Source: Labrys miyagiensis (GTDB lineage Bacteria; Pseudomonadota; Alphaproteobacteria; Rhizobiales; Labraceae). Taken from it: DNA of 64,000 bases. The notes below the pieces were generated by a model. That model searched no databases. It was given only the letters and a program-made list of their open reading frames with translations, and was not told the origin of the DNA. Positions 17,321-26,341 of this stretch are shown piece by piece (position 1 is the stretch's first letter; each line of letters opens with the position of its first letter). The stretch spans positions 1-64,000 of the forward strand of contig NZ_BSPC01000024.1 of assembly GCF_030160835.1 (NCBI RefSeq), in the 5' to 3' direction. The position numbers and the translations under genes are program-made.

Positions 17321-17827
17321 CAGGACGAAGCCCGGGTCGGCCAGAAGGGCGGGCATGCCTATGTCTGGGCGCCCATCGGCTCGCGGCCTCCGATGATCCG
17401 CGACAACCGCCATACCAACGCCTACATCTTCGGCGCCATCTGCCCCGATCGTGCCGTCGGCGCCGCCCTCCTCATGCCCTATGCCAATGCCGACGCCATG
17501 AACCGGCACCTTGAGGTCATCAGCGCCGAGATCGCCCCGGGTGCTCATGCCATCCTGATCTGCGATGGCGCCGGCTGGCATCAGCAAGGCGGCAGGCTGG
17601 TCATCCCAGAAAACATCACTTTGATACCCCTGCCGCCTTATTGTCCCGAACTCAATCCCATGGAGAATGTCTGGGCCTATCTGCGCCAGAACAAGCTTTG
17701 TGCCACCGTCTGGAATACCTACAACCAGATCCTCGACGCTTGCCAGAGTGCCTGGCTCTTCCTCATCAACGATCCACGTCGAATCCGGTCAATCGGGACA
17801 AGACAATGGGCACAGGTCAATATTTAA
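17321..17827 (+). pseudogene. IS630 transposase, DDE catalytic part (orfB)
   Basis: Encodes QDEARVGQKGGHAYVWAPIG (first catalytic Asp), ILICDGAGWH (second Asp) and LPPYCPELNPMENVW (catalytic Glu), ending RRIRSIGTRQWAQVN. The conserved IWF-QDEAR junction is split by 19 extra bases at 17302-17320, which puts this part out of phase with the -1-slipped reading of orfA. The transposase therefore cannot be made in one piece. Confidence 0.85.
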
Positions 17828-17841
17828 GTTGCCTGGTATTA

Positions 17842-18471
17842 TTCGATCCGCGCTCTATTACAGCCTTGGCCAAAGATATTTGGGGAGAGAACGGAACGAA
17901 GCTTGTGGCTCAATGGTCCAGCAAGCTGTTTGAATATACTTGGCTTGAAACTGCGGCTGGCCGTTATTCCGGGTTCGTAGCACTCGCAAATGCCTCCCTG
18001 CGCCAGACCGCCGATGCGCTGGCACTCCCCTTGGGCGATGCTCAGAGACAAACGCTCACTGAGCAATATCGCAAGCTCGATGTCTGGCCGGACGTGGGGC
18101 CAGCGCTGGAGCGGCTGCGTTCGGCGGGTTTTCGCTTGGCTCTCCTTTCTAACCTCAGCGATGATTATCTCTTGGCGAACATGTCCCGCAACGGCCTGAA
18201 CGGCCTGCTAGCACCACCATTGAGCACTGACCGCGTGCGGCGGTTCAAGCCTGCGACCGAGGCTTATGGCATGGGAGAAGCCGCCTTCGGCGCCCAACGT
18301 TCGGAGATCGGGTTCGCCGCGTTCGCCGGCTGGGACGCCGTTGGGGCACGGTGGTTCGGCTACCCAACCTGCTGGGTCAACCGCGCGGGACAGCAGGCCG
18401 AAACGTTGGGGGGCGATATTCCACTCGCGACCAGAGATATGACGTGTGTCATTCAGTTGGCGAGCCTTTGA
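17842..18471 (+). pseudogene. L-2-haloacid dehalogenase (HAD), N-terminus removed by IS630
   Basis: The frame after the IS reads FDPRSITALAKDIWG through to the normal C-terminal region (LALLSNLSDDYLL, KPATEAYG, GWDAVGARWFGYPTCWVNR), matching type II haloacid dehalogenases. The first 10-15 residues, including the FDxYGT motif with the nucleophilic Asp, are missing because the IS lies exactly there. The frame is open into the IS end (an ATG at 17806), so a protein could be made, but it would lack the nucleophile. Confidence 0.8.
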
Positions 18472-18762
18472 ATCGTTAAAGCTCCGGCCTAAACGAATGG
18501 CTTGATCATTCGGGGCCTTCATCAACAGGTTGCGGGCCCCCTTTTGCGGGAGGTCCAGGAGTATGGCGGCAGGTCGGGGAAGAAAGGTATTCCCTGCAAA
18601 TCAATGATTTAGCTTCGTGGGTCACATTGCTATGCGGCAATTATGAATGAACGCACGAATCCTCCTTGGTTGGTGTAACGAAAACTCTACACGAGGCGTA
18701 GAGCCAGTGGGTGCCAGGTCCACGCGCTGTGCACTCCGATATCAACGAGGAAGGAACACCCA
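18472..18762. other. Short non-coding interval
   Basis: About 290 bases between the dehalogenase remnant and the BufA1-like gene. No gene is supported. The promoter of the BufA1-like gene should be here. Confidence 0.4.
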
Positions 18763-19059
18763 ATGTCAGGTTTCAACAAGCCTACGTCGGCTTTGGTGCT
18801 CGCCGGTGCTGTTGCTACTGCTGTGGCGATACTATCGACAGCGGCCAGCGCCGGTCCGGTGGCCAACGACGGTACGAAAGAAAAATGCTTTGGTATTTCG
18901 CTTAAGGGCCAGAATGACTGCGCCGCTGGCAATCATTCCTGCGCAGGTACATCGACAATTGACTATGATGGCCAGTCATTCAAGCTCGTCCCAAAAGGCA
19001 GTTGTGTGACCATGAAGACACCGACCGGCATGGGTTCTCTGGAGCCTGTTAAGAGCTGA
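18763..19059 (+). CDS. DUF2282 / BufA1-like small exported peptide
   Basis: 98 aa from ATG 18763 with GAGGAAGGA upstream. A signal peptide of about 30 residues ([21 protein letters not shown]) precedes a core with four Cys: [20 protein letters not shown] and KGSCVTM. This is the DUF2282 pattern recently linked to bufferins, modified exported peptides that bind copper. The usual partners BufB (DUF692) and BufC (DUF2063) are not beside it, so it is an orphan precursor. A strong hairpin follows the stop. Confidence 0.85.
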   Translation: MSGFNKPTSALVLAGAVATAVAILSTAASAGPVANDGTKEKCFGISLKGQNDCAAGNHSCAGTSTIDYDGQSFKLVPKGSCVTMKTPTGMGSLEPVKS

Positions 19060-19083
19060 GTTTGCCAACCGGGTTCGCTCTAT

Positions 19084-19108
19084 CCCTCTTCCGGATTTCG
19101 GAAGAGGG
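19084..19108 (+). terminator. Hairpin terminator after BufA1-like gene
   Basis: CCCTCTTCCG, a 5-nt loop, then CGGAAGAGGG: a perfect 10-bp stem 25 bases after the stop codon. No long T run follows (GTCTCTGATAG), so termination would be less efficient or structure-based. Confidence 0.65.
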
Positions 19109-19554
19109 GTCTCTGATAGTTGCCTACCAAACCCTTTGATTGAATGGCGTTGTCACTTTAACACCCCGGTGACGGATGTCCTTGTCGTGTGGCTGGAATG
19201 AGCATGCCGCCGGTCACAAGTGCCATCGTTTTTCCGCCCGCCCCGACTTGCGATGAGACAGCCCTCAGAAGATCCCTTGATGATCTCTGAGCTCTCGTCT
19301 TGATAAGATCCAAATTGGTTATCCCGGATCTTCCCCGGTGTCATCGGAGGGGTCTTCGGCGTTTCGACGATCAACAACTGCTTGCAGCTTCTCGAAATCC
19401 GAAGGCGACATCGTCAGGCCCTCGACCTTGTCGCTGTCATGACACGCTACCGGTTCCAGCCTTTCTTCGCAATCACTGGAACCGCACCGGTCTGGACTTA
19501 CGCATGGAGTTGTCCCTATTGTCCGTCATGGCCCGTCGGAAAGGGAATGCGGGA
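19109..19554. other. Gene-free interval
   Basis: About 445 bases between the terminator hairpin and the next exported protein. Short frames on either strand lack family signatures and ribosome-binding sites. Confidence 0.4.
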
Positions 19555-19953
19555 ATGAGGCGTATCTTCGCCGCCGCGTTGGCGGCCATGGTGGCGGGGC
19601 CGGTGTCGGCCCAGGAACGGCCGGATGGATATAGTGTGTTCTCATGCACGCATCTTCCTGCGATGACCGTCACCCAGGAAATGGTTGCTGTCTATGGCGA
19701 GCGAGGGGACAAACTGGTCATCGCCTCGGATCTCGAGACGTTCCTGGCGCTGGTCTCGCTGGATAGTGTCGCCAGGCTCAGGAAGGATGGGCAGGCCTAC
19801 GAGAAGGTCCTTCCTGCTCAAGACGGCGGCGGAAAACGTCGAGCGCTGCAATATTATCTTGGAAAAGACGAGACGAACGGAACGCAATATCTGAAGGTGA
19901 CGAGTTCCGTGGATGCCGTGAAAGTCATGGACTGCACACCAATCCAGAAGTAA
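19555..19953 (+). CDS. Exported hypothetical protein
   Basis: 132 aa. The preferred start at 19555 (MRRIFAAALAAMVAGPVSAQ) gives a classical signal peptide cleaved after AQ; the frame is open further upstream, but that extension is not signal-like. The mature part, about 112 residues, has two Cys (FSCTH and MDCTP) that could form a disulfide. No family recognised. It ends 54 nt before the convergent desaturase gene. Confidence 0.6.
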   Translation: MRRIFAAALAAMVAGPVSAQERPDGYSVFSCTHLPAMTVTQEMVAVYGERGDKLVIASDLETFLALVSLDSVARLRKDGQAYEKVLPAQDGGGKRRALQYYLGKDETNGTQYLKVTSSVDAVKVMDCTPIQK

Positions 19954-20007
19954 ATCATCGCCCTTTCGAAGTTCGCTTGCCCGCATCCGCTCTGTTGGCC
20001 GCCACGC

Positions 20008-20913
20008 TTATCTTCCATGGCGCCGGCGCAGGTGCAGCCAATATCGGGTGTGGAACCGGGAATAGCTGCGCTCCGTTTCGGTGACGTGCGCCTTGGTGAT
20101 CGCGTGGAATTCCGGCAGACGATGGAAGGGAACGCCCGGATAGGCGTGGTGTTCGGCGTGGAAAGGCATATTCCAGGCGATCTTGCGCACCAGCCAATTG
20201 CTCAGCGTGGTCCGGCTGTTCTCGAGCATGTTGGCGACGTAGGGGCAGCGGCCGTGTTCGGCGAGAAGATAGAGGCGCAGGAAGGGTTGTCCCAGCACGA
20301 TCGGGAAAAGCCAGATGTAGAGAAGCAGGGGTGAGCCAAAATAGATCGAGCTCCCCGCTGCGGTCGCATAGCCGACAAGCATCAGCCTGGCTTCCTTGCG
20401 CACCTTCGCCTGCCCCTTGGCCGGAACGAAGGTGTCGCGGCAACGCCCCGCGGCATTGATGCATACTTGTCGGATCTCGCCCCACCAGGTCGGGATGCCG
20501 GAGACGTGCACCATGTATTCCCACATCGTCTCCGGCTTTGGCGACTGCAGCTCCGGGTCGTTGGCCGGATCCTGCGTGAATCGATGGTGCGCGAAGTGAA
20601 AATAGCGGAACCAGGAGGGTGGCACCAGGATAAGGAAGCCCGCGGTGGCGGCAGCAACCCGGTTGAGCCAGGGCGTGTCGAAAGCCGTTTCGTGGACGGT
20701 TTCGTGAAGCATCGTGAACAGGAAAATGACAAGGATGCCTTGTGGCAGCATCAGCAGCGGCCAGAAGGGAATCTTCAGCGCGATCAGGACTCCGAGAACG
20801 CCGATCGCTCCCCCATGGAGAGCGAGCTGCGCCAGGCCTGCCCGATCTGATTTCTCCAGCAGCCGCCCGCGCTGCTCGGCAGCCAGCGACGCGATGATGT
20901 CGCGGTGATCCAT
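20008..20913 (-). CDS. Membrane fatty acid desaturase family protein
   Basis: 301 aa (ATG 20913; a TTG at 20931 is also possible). It has the three histidine boxes of membrane di-iron desaturases/hydroxylases: HETVH, HFAHH and HAEHH, with hydrophobic helices between them. The substrate could be a fatty acid, carotenoid or another lipid; the sequence alone does not decide. It is transcribed divergently from a LysR gene 88 bases away, which probably controls it. Confidence 0.88.
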   Translation of the reverse strand: MDHRDIIASLAAEQRGRLLEKSDRAGLAQLALHGGAIGVLGVLIALKIPFWPLLMLPQGILVIFLFTMLHETVHETAFDTPWLNRVAAATAGFLILVPPSWFRYFHFAHHRFTQDPANDPELQSPKPETMWEYMVHVSGIPTWWGEIRQVCINAAGRCRDTFVPAKGQAKVRKEARLMLVGYATAAGSSIYFGSPLLLYIWLFPIVLGQPFLRLYLLAEHGRCPYVANMLENSRTTLSNWLVRKIAWNMPFHAEHHAYPGVPFHRLPEFHAITKAHVTETERSYSRFHTRYWLHLRRRHGR

Positions 20914-20940
20914 CGGCGTGAATCCATTCAAGTTGATGGC

Positions 20941-21012
20941 CTCATTTGTTTATTGATGAGATTTCCTTATTCAAAACGAGAAGTTCTGATGATAAGATAA
21001 GTTGAGCTTATC
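20941..21012. promoter_or_regulatory. Divergent desaturase/LysR control region
   Basis: An AT-rich gap between two divergent genes with two dyads: CTCAT-10-ATGAG (20941-20960) and GATAAG-10-CTTATC (20991-21012). The second overlaps the LysR TTG start, consistent with autorepression. Binding by the LysR protein is inferred from position only. Confidence 0.45.
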
Positions 21013-21979
21013 TAATCGAGTTCGCATCATCACGCCCTCCTTGCGCAGTCTCCAGGCCTTCGAAAGCGCGGCACGCACCGGCAGTTTCGTGGCTGCGGCT
21101 GGCGAACTGCATGTGTCGCCCGCGGCGATCAGCCAGCTTATTCGCGTGCTGGAAGACCAGATCGGGCGAAAGCTTTTTCATCGGATCAATCGACGTATCG
21201 TGCTGACGGAGGGAGCCAGGGAGATTCTCCCTCGTCTCCTGACCGCCTTCGAGACATTGCATGATGTCTCGATGGACTTGGCGAGCGCCGGACGCCGTCC
21301 GCGCCTCATCGTGTCCGTTCCGCCCTCCATGGCCAACGGATGGCTGCCATCGCATGTGGGCGAATTCATCGAGCAGCACGGCCCCGTGGATATCGCCTTG
21401 CGCGGCGAGGAGGACCCGGTGCCCTTCGAGCGAGACGCGATCGACATTCGCCTGTCATACGGACGTTTCCATCATTCGGGACGCGACACGGTGGATATCG
21501 GCACTGACGCCGTCTATCCGGTGTGCTCGCCCCGCGTACTCATCGGAACGCGCTCGCCGATCGAACCTGCCGATATGCTGGCAATGCCTTTGATCCACAC
21601 CGAATGGGGACCGACGGCCGCGACATTTCCCGCCTGGCACAGCTGGTTCAAATCGCACGACGTCGAGATGGGCAGAGAGGTTCAGTTCGAACTCTCGGCA
21701 AACTCGTCACGGACCGCTCTTGAGCTTGCTGTCAGCGGTCTCGGCGTAGCTCTCGGGCAAGGCCTCTATGTTGCGGATCTGATCGAGGCCGGCCAGCTCG
21801 TCCTTGCCTGCCCGCATCCGCTGGTACTGAGCCAGCCCTATTGCATCACGACGACACCTCGAAGCGATCACCGGCCGATTGTCGTGGCATTTCGGCATTG
21901 GTTGGTTGCAAAGTGCCAAGATGCGATCCGATCCTCGGCCCTTGCCAGCACCAATGCGAGACCGATCAACGGCGGCTGA
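21002..21979 (+). CDS. LysR family transcriptional regulator
   Basis: 325 aa from TTG 21002; no better in-frame start exists. The winged HTH occupies about residues 12-70 (SLRSLQAFESAARTGSFVAA, SPAAISQLIRVLED, LFHRINRRIVLT), as in GcvA-like LysR proteins. The substrate-binding domain follows, with LELAVSGLGVALGQGLYV near the end. It faces the desaturase gene and is its probable regulator. Confidence 0.9.
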   Translation: MSLSNRVRIITPSLRSLQAFESAARTGSFVAAAGELHVSPAAISQLIRVLEDQIGRKLFHRINRRIVLTEGAREILPRLLTAFETLHDVSMDLASAGRRPRLIVSVPPSMANGWLPSHVGEFIEQHGPVDIALRGEEDPVPFERDAIDIRLSYGRFHHSGRDTVDIGTDAVYPVCSPRVLIGTRSPIEPADMLAMPLIHTEWGPTAATFPAWHSWFKSHDVEMGREVQFELSANSSRTALELAVSGLGVALGQGLYVADLIEAGQLVLACPHPLVLSQPYCITTTPRSDHRPIVVAFRHWLVAKCQDAIRSSALASTNARPINGG

Positions 21980-22082
21980 GTTTAGCGATGCCATGATCGT
22001 CGCGGATGCTGGCGAAGCCCTGGTCGTCTTCGATCTGCCCGGCCAAACTGCACGGCTACGGCTACAGTTTACTTAACTCGCA

Positions 22083-22376
22083 CGCACCCGCCGCGGCGAC
22101 GAGCTCAGCGTGCACGGCCCCGTCGCCTTGTTCGAGTCGATGACGGAAGCCGCGCGCAAAGGCCTTTCGCTGCAACGCTACAAGGGCCTGGGCGAGATGA
22201 ACCCCGACCAGCTGTGGGAAACCACGCTCGACTGCAATGTCCGCTCCCTGCTCAAGATGCAGGTGAAGAAAGTGGTCGAGGCCAAGGACATCTTCACCAA
22301 GCTGATGGGCGACATCGTCGAGCCGAGGCGCGAGTTCATCCAGGACAATGCGCTGACGGCGAATCTGGACGTGTGA
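22083..22376 (+). pseudogene. gyrB 3' fragment
   Basis: About 97 codons match the extreme C-terminus of DNA gyrase [22 protein letters not shown], then [21 protein letters not shown] and the terminal NLDV with stop. GyrB is about 810 aa, so over 85% is missing. The last 60 residues are well preserved, which points to recent duplication or recent arrival. It lies immediately beside the low-GC five-gene operon. Confidence 0.85.
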
Positions 22377-22438
22377 GGGTAGGAGGTCTCGTGTGGCTTT
22401 GGGCCACCGAGCTCGAGGAGTTGCGCCAAGGCTCGTTG

Positions 22439-23383
22439 TCACCAATCCATATCAATTTCGTACTTCCATATTCGCCCTATCCGACTGCTGGTATCGGGAG
22501 AATATGTTTTACTAAACGGATATATTATGCTAGCCGCGCGCCCCTCGCATTCTCTGATGTAGAATAGCGCGAATCCCAGCGCTTGTGGTTTAGTCGACAG
22601 TGGCGAGAGATACAGATTTGTTAGAGGTTTCTTTCCCTCTTCGCGCGCTACCAGTTCACTAAGTACTGTTGCGGTCACAAAAGGATCGCTCGCTGGGGCA
22701 AATACTCGGTGGACAACGTCGCCGAGAGCGTCTGACGCCTGGTGGCTTCTAAGCACGTTTTGCTGGTACATGTCAGCTTGCAGTGACGGTAAGCCAAAAA
22801 TAAGAGCCTTTCGCGCGCGCTCTTTGTCCTCGGCAACTTCAGCCGTAAGTCCATCCTCATACCCCGCGGCAACGATCAAAAGATCGTTGTCATAGACACT
22901 ATTACTGAAGCCCTCATAGCTGGCGACTTGCCTAACTTCACTAACTAACTCGCTTGCGAACTGGGTACGGTCCAAGCTGGTATAATGCCCGGGCTCGGCG
23001 TACAAGATATCGAATCTGGTCACACCGCGCATCTTCAGTAGCCGAATGAGAAACAGCAGGTGTGGTCGCATGAACCCAGTAACGTCAATGCACAAACGCT
23101 GTCCGCTCAGCGGCCCACATCTGGTGGACAGAAAAGCTATGAAATCGATTATAAACTCGTCTTCCCTCTCGGAAAGACTGCGAAAGCTGCTCTCAGGAAT
23201 ATCTGCCTCTGAGAGTTGATACTCGTGATGTATTATCCAGACCTTATGAGTAGCCATAACTGCCGAATGAACGGCTTTTACACGCTCGGACAGATTAAAC
23301 GCGGAGACGAATATATCCCAAACTTGAGAGCCAAGATCGGGCACGTTCAAAGGGGTCTTATAGAAAAGCGTATAATCAAACAT
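22439..23383 (-). CDS. Unrecognised Rossmann-like protein, last gene of low-GC operon
   Basis: 314 aa from ATG 23383, which overlaps the ATPase stop by 8 bases (ATGTTTGA), so it is translationally coupled; an ATG at 23404 is an alternative. No signal or membrane helices. Alternating hydrophobic strands and helices (HKVWIIHHEYQLS; RLCIDVTGFMRPHLLFLIRL at 97-116; RFDILYAEPGHYT at 123-135; NDLLIVAAGYEDG) suggest a Rossmann-like or CARF-like alpha/beta fold. The DVTG and EPG loops are candidate ligand sites. I do not know the family. Its position as the coupled partner of the ATPase suggests a sensor or effector. Confidence 0.75.
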   Translation of the reverse strand: MFDYTLFYKTPLNVPDLGSQVWDIFVSAFNLSERVKAVHSAVMATHKVWIIHHEYQLSEADIPESSFRSLSEREDEFIIDFIAFLSTRCGPLSGQRLCIDVTGFMRPHLLFLIRLLKMRGVTRFDILYAEPGHYTSLDRTQFASELVSEVRQVASYEGFSNSVYDNDLLIVAAGYEDGLTAEVAEDKERARKALIFGLPSLQADMYQQNVLRSHQASDALGDVVHRVFAPASDPFVTATVLSELVAREEGKKPLTNLYLSPLSTKPQALGFALFYIRECEGRAASIIYPFSKTYSPDTSSRIGRIWKYEIDMDW

Positions 23384-25376
23384 CGAACAGTCCGATTTGG
23401 TCATCGCCGGGACTGCTAACGCGCCGAAACGGCGCAGTCACCTTTTGTCTCCATTCTTGTAAAAGTGCCTGGTAAGCTTCCACCTGCCGCACGTCGAAGA
23501 CGGAGTTAAAGTCATCCGGTGAAAAGGTCACAACACCCCTTCTCGCAATAGGCAGCTCCCAGCGCGGCGCCAGCATTGGGCTGATTTGGAATTTTGCAGT
23601 GATGTCCTCTGAATTCCTCTCCTTCTGGCCACCTGAAATGCGATGAATAAAGGCTCGTGCCTCCGCCAAACCTAGAACTCTCCGAGCTTCCTCGCTGATC
23701 TCGCGTTCCGAAACACTGAAGCTCGAAACAGAAATCTCAACCGGCTTATCTCCAAAGCGATTTATCCGAAAGATGTTTGCTAATCGCTCTACGGCCCCCT
23801 GAATAGCAATACCATCCGGCCCTGCCTTTCGCATGTTGTTGAAATACCAATCGGAGGCATCAACAATGCCCTTATGTTGCGACTTGAGGCTTATGACTCC
23901 ACCAGTGAACGGGCGCTCATCTGCAAAGCGTGCCCATTCGAATACGGATCGAAGTATAGTTAGCAGAGCCCTCGGAATTCCGGAGGACATACCGATAAAG
24001 TTACTTAACCCACCGTAATACTGAGGCCGTCGACTCTCTTTGAGTAATTGAGCACTCAAATCTCCGGAATAGTGACCAAGCGCCTGCTTATACTTCTCAG
24101 CGGCGTCACCACGCTCGTACGCCTCCATCTGATAAGCAATATCTTCGGCTACCGAAAGTAGATTATCGGAGCCCCTAGCCCAATTCTGCATGAAAATCAG
24201 TATGTTCAGCTTCTCCAAAAGCGGGCGATCTGCGTTACTGAGTAAATCGATGGCCTTTTCTACGTTAAAAGTCTTAAAGCTTCTTCTGATTTGCTGAGAG
24301 AATCGGCGAAAATGCTCCCTCTCCGTTGAAACAGGCGACATAATCGTGTTCCAGTCACTGCTTCGCGCGCCAATCTCGAAGGTTTCAAAATGCCGGTCTA
24401 GATCCTGACTCGTGGCAAAACCGAGCTGGCTCAAACGTTTCGAAATGAGTGTCCTGCAGAAATCCCCATACTGCCGGTCTAGCTCGCGCAGCTCCACGTC
24501 AAGCTGGATCTCGGAGAATTCTGAATCCTTTATATTGTCCTCTCCCCCGCTGTTGGTTTGATATGTTCTGATACCGTACGTTCGCGCCCCAATCCGGAAA
24601 GTGCTCGGAGGCTCGCGCTCGCGGTAGATGGTATTAACGTGGATCTGTTGCTCCCGGGTAAGATTCTCAAACTCGTCAATAGCGTATACAAAAAGTATAT
24701 CCTTCATAAAAAGAACGTTCTCTGAAACTATTCTAGGGATCCCAAATATTAAATTTCCCGGGGTAACAATTATATCCGGCGTTAATATACCCGTAATTAA
24801 GCAATTATTAATCTGATAGTCGAGATCTTTCTGTGTTGAGAACAGAAACGCAGATAGCTCCGAAAGGTCTCTTAATCCCTGCTTCGGAGTTTTATCGAGA
24901 AGACCGACAATCGCAGACGTGATTTCCTCGATTAAGGAAATAGGTTGTCCCGCTAAAACTTCTGCCAAAAGGCGTATTGCGTGTTGGGCGAGCCAAAGCT
25001 CAAAGTAAAAGGCAAAGAGTTGACTCCAAATCTCGTCATCCTGACGCTTTCCAGAGAACCTATTCGACTGTAGACCGCTACATCGGACATATAGGCCCAG
25101 ATAACCGTCGTCCCTGAGACCATCCTCAGCGCGCTTCCCCGCCGCCTGAAAGCGAATTTTCTGCAGTTCAAAAGACTGGTGCCGCATCAGATGGGTCTTG
25201 CCACTGCCCTTTGCGCCCAAAATGTACGTGGGCATTGGCGAAGTGGGATGATCGACCTCGGGCTTTATTCGATCATCTTCGATTGCCATCTCAACCCAAA
25301 GCTGTTCAATCTGGTCGTTATTAAGATCAACGGCCTTAGTTATTCCAAATGGGTTACGCGTGCGAATTGCCTTCAT
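23376..25376 (-). CDS. AAA+/ORC-CDC6-like P-loop ATPase
   Basis: 666 aa from ATG 25376 (MKAIRTRNPFG), with GAAGGG overlapping the stop of the preceding gene; an upstream ATG at 25430 would overlap that gene by 44 bases and is less likely. Walker A GAKGSGKT is at 54-61 and Walker B DILFVYAIDE at about 226-235, followed by FENLTREQQ. The C-terminal half is helical without obvious catalytic motifs, like the sensing or DNA-binding part of ORC/CDC6-type or STAND ATPases. I recall ORC-CDC6-like ATPases paired with phosphoribosyltransferase-like proteins in predicted prokaryotic conflict systems. Confidence 0.85.
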   Translation of the reverse strand: MKAIRTRNPFGITKAVDLNNDQIEQLWVEMAIEDDRIKPEVDHPTSPMPTYILGAKGSGKTHLMRHQSFELQKIRFQAAGKRAEDGLRDDGYLGLYVRCSGLQSNRFSGKRQDDEIWSQLFAFYFELWLAQHAIRLLAEVLAGQPISLIEEITSAIVGLLDKTPKQGLRDLSELSAFLFSTQKDLDYQINNCLITGILTPDIIVTPGNLIFGIPRIVSENVLFMKDILFVYAIDEFENLTREQQIHVNTIYREREPPSTFRIGARTYGIRTYQTNSGGEDNIKDSEFSEIQLDVELRELDRQYGDFCRTLISKRLSQLGFATSQDLDRHFETFEIGARSSDWNTIMSPVSTEREHFRRFSQQIRRSFKTFNVEKAIDLLSNADRPLLEKLNILIFMQNWARGSDNLLSVAEDIAYQMEAYERGDAAEKYKQALGHYSGDLSAQLLKESRRPQYYGGLSNFIGMSSGIPRALLTILRSVFEWARFADERPFTGGVISLKSQHKGIVDASDWYFNNMRKAGPDGIAIQGAVERLANIFRINRFGDKPVEISVSSFSVSEREISEEARRVLGLAEARAFIHRISGGQKERNSEDITAKFQISPMLAPRWELPIARRGVVTFSPDDFNSVFDVRQVEAYQALLQEWRQKVTAPFRRVSSPGDDQIGLFDV

Positions 25377-25386
25377 GCGGATCCCT

Positions 25387-26331
25387 TCAGACTTTGTTAT
25401 ATCGTTTAAACATTGGTCGCCAGGGATCATCGGCCCAAAATATGGGAAGAGTATTGTCTGGGGTATTGTGATTGAAGCCCATCAGAAGCTGCCCATCCTT
25501 GTATCCGAGCGGATGCAACGGGCAAAGCATCTTTCCGTATTTCTCACAGGTAGCACGCACCTTGAGGCGGTCGAATTCCGCAACACTAGTACCAAAGATG
25601 CGTGAGTTGGGATCCAGTGATTTAAAACTATCGTCCAGTACGTAAATGGCAGCAACGGTATCATATCTGTTTAGGTTTTTTATAAACTCTAATCCCGTTC
25701 TCGTCGCAAAAAGGACCAAATAGTCGATGCGAACATCATGCTTCAGTGCGCGAAGCGGGTTCACTATATCCCTGGAATATAGTTCTGCCTGAGTCCCGGA
25801 ACCGCATATGTCGTCAATGAAAACATAATTTTGAATTGCTGCATTTCTGATCTTCAGTGTAACTCCACCGGATGTCGCGTCTCTAGCGAATATTTCATGG
25901 GTATTTATGAATTGGGCGCTGGAAAGCAAATTCTCTTGCCGAAAGTAATATAGTAAATGAACGCCGCTTTCCGAGGGATTGCCGACGCCTAGGAATCTTG
26001 TATTACGAAGATGGTCTTGATAGCCGGCAGCTAGGAATGCAAGATCTTTTGTTCCACCATTCGATTTTCTGATCTGATGGATAGCTGGCGTCCTGAAAAG
26101 ATCTCGATAGAGGGATTTGAGTAACTCTCGAATTTCTTGTTGCCCAAAATAGATAAAATTGGTCAGAAGAAATAGAGCCTGGAGCTGCTCGTCGTCTTCA
26201 ATAAGAGATGCTTCCGTAAATTGTGCAAGCCACTGCCGTACGTCAGGCTCCAAAACCTTGCCATACCAAGCAGACTCGGTCAGCTGCTTTACCTTTCGCA
26301 GCAAGCGATCAAAAACTTCCTCCCGCGACAC
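25387..26331 (-). CDS. Phosphoribosyltransferase-like protein (PRTase-CE-like)
   Basis: 314 aa from GTG 26331. A helical N-terminal region (about 1-90) is followed by a PRTase-like Rossmann core. The PRPP-binding signature is YVFIDDICGSGTQ at 169-181, with the acidic pair DD and the loop GSGT, after which come strands DVRIDYLVLFATRTG and AAIYVLDDSF. The C-terminus has paired Cys (RATCEKYGKMLCPLHP), a possible metal or redox site. Such a protein would use PRPP or a nucleotide, or bind one as a ligand. It lies 10 nt after the methyltransferase gene and 10 nt before the ATPase gene. Confidence 0.82.
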   Translation of the reverse strand: MSREEVFDRLLRKVKQLTESAWYGKVLEPDVRQWLAQFTEASLIEDDEQLQALFLLTNFIYFGQQEIRELLKSLYRDLFRTPAIHQIRKSNGGTKDLAFLAAGYQDHLRNTRFLGVGNPSESGVHLLYYFRQENLLSSAQFINTHEIFARDATSGGVTLKIRNAAIQNYVFIDDICGSGTQAELYSRDIVNPLRALKHDVRIDYLVLFATRTGLEFIKNLNRYDTVAAIYVLDDSFKSLDPNSRIFGTSVAEFDRLKVRATCEKYGKMLCPLHPLGYKDGQLLMGFNHNTPDNTLPIFWADDPWRPMFKRYNKV

Positions 26332-26341
26332 TGTTTTTCTC

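Larger units (their letters stand above)
16657..17839 (+). mobile_element. IS630-family insertion sequence, inactivated
   Basis: About 1.18 kb bounded by inverted ends beginning ATACCAGGC, with further matches inward to a TTTGAC/ATTGAC block. It is flanked by TA at 16655-16656 and 17840-17841, the target duplication typical of IS630/Tc1-mariner elements. It carries the transposase in two frames and is disrupted by a 19-bp insertion. The left flank is an intergenic repeat and the right flank a decapitated dehalogenase gene, so DNA was lost or rearranged around the insertion. Confidence 0.85.

Noticed and set aside
19084-19108. Treating the hairpin as a riboswitch or CRISPR-like repeat
   Set aside because: It is a single perfect stem directly after a stop codon, with no repetition or upstream leader, so a terminator is the simplest reading.
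23833-24816. Small plus-strand frames inside the low-GC operon
   Set aside because: They are antisense to the ATPase gene and lack ribosome-binding sites and homology.
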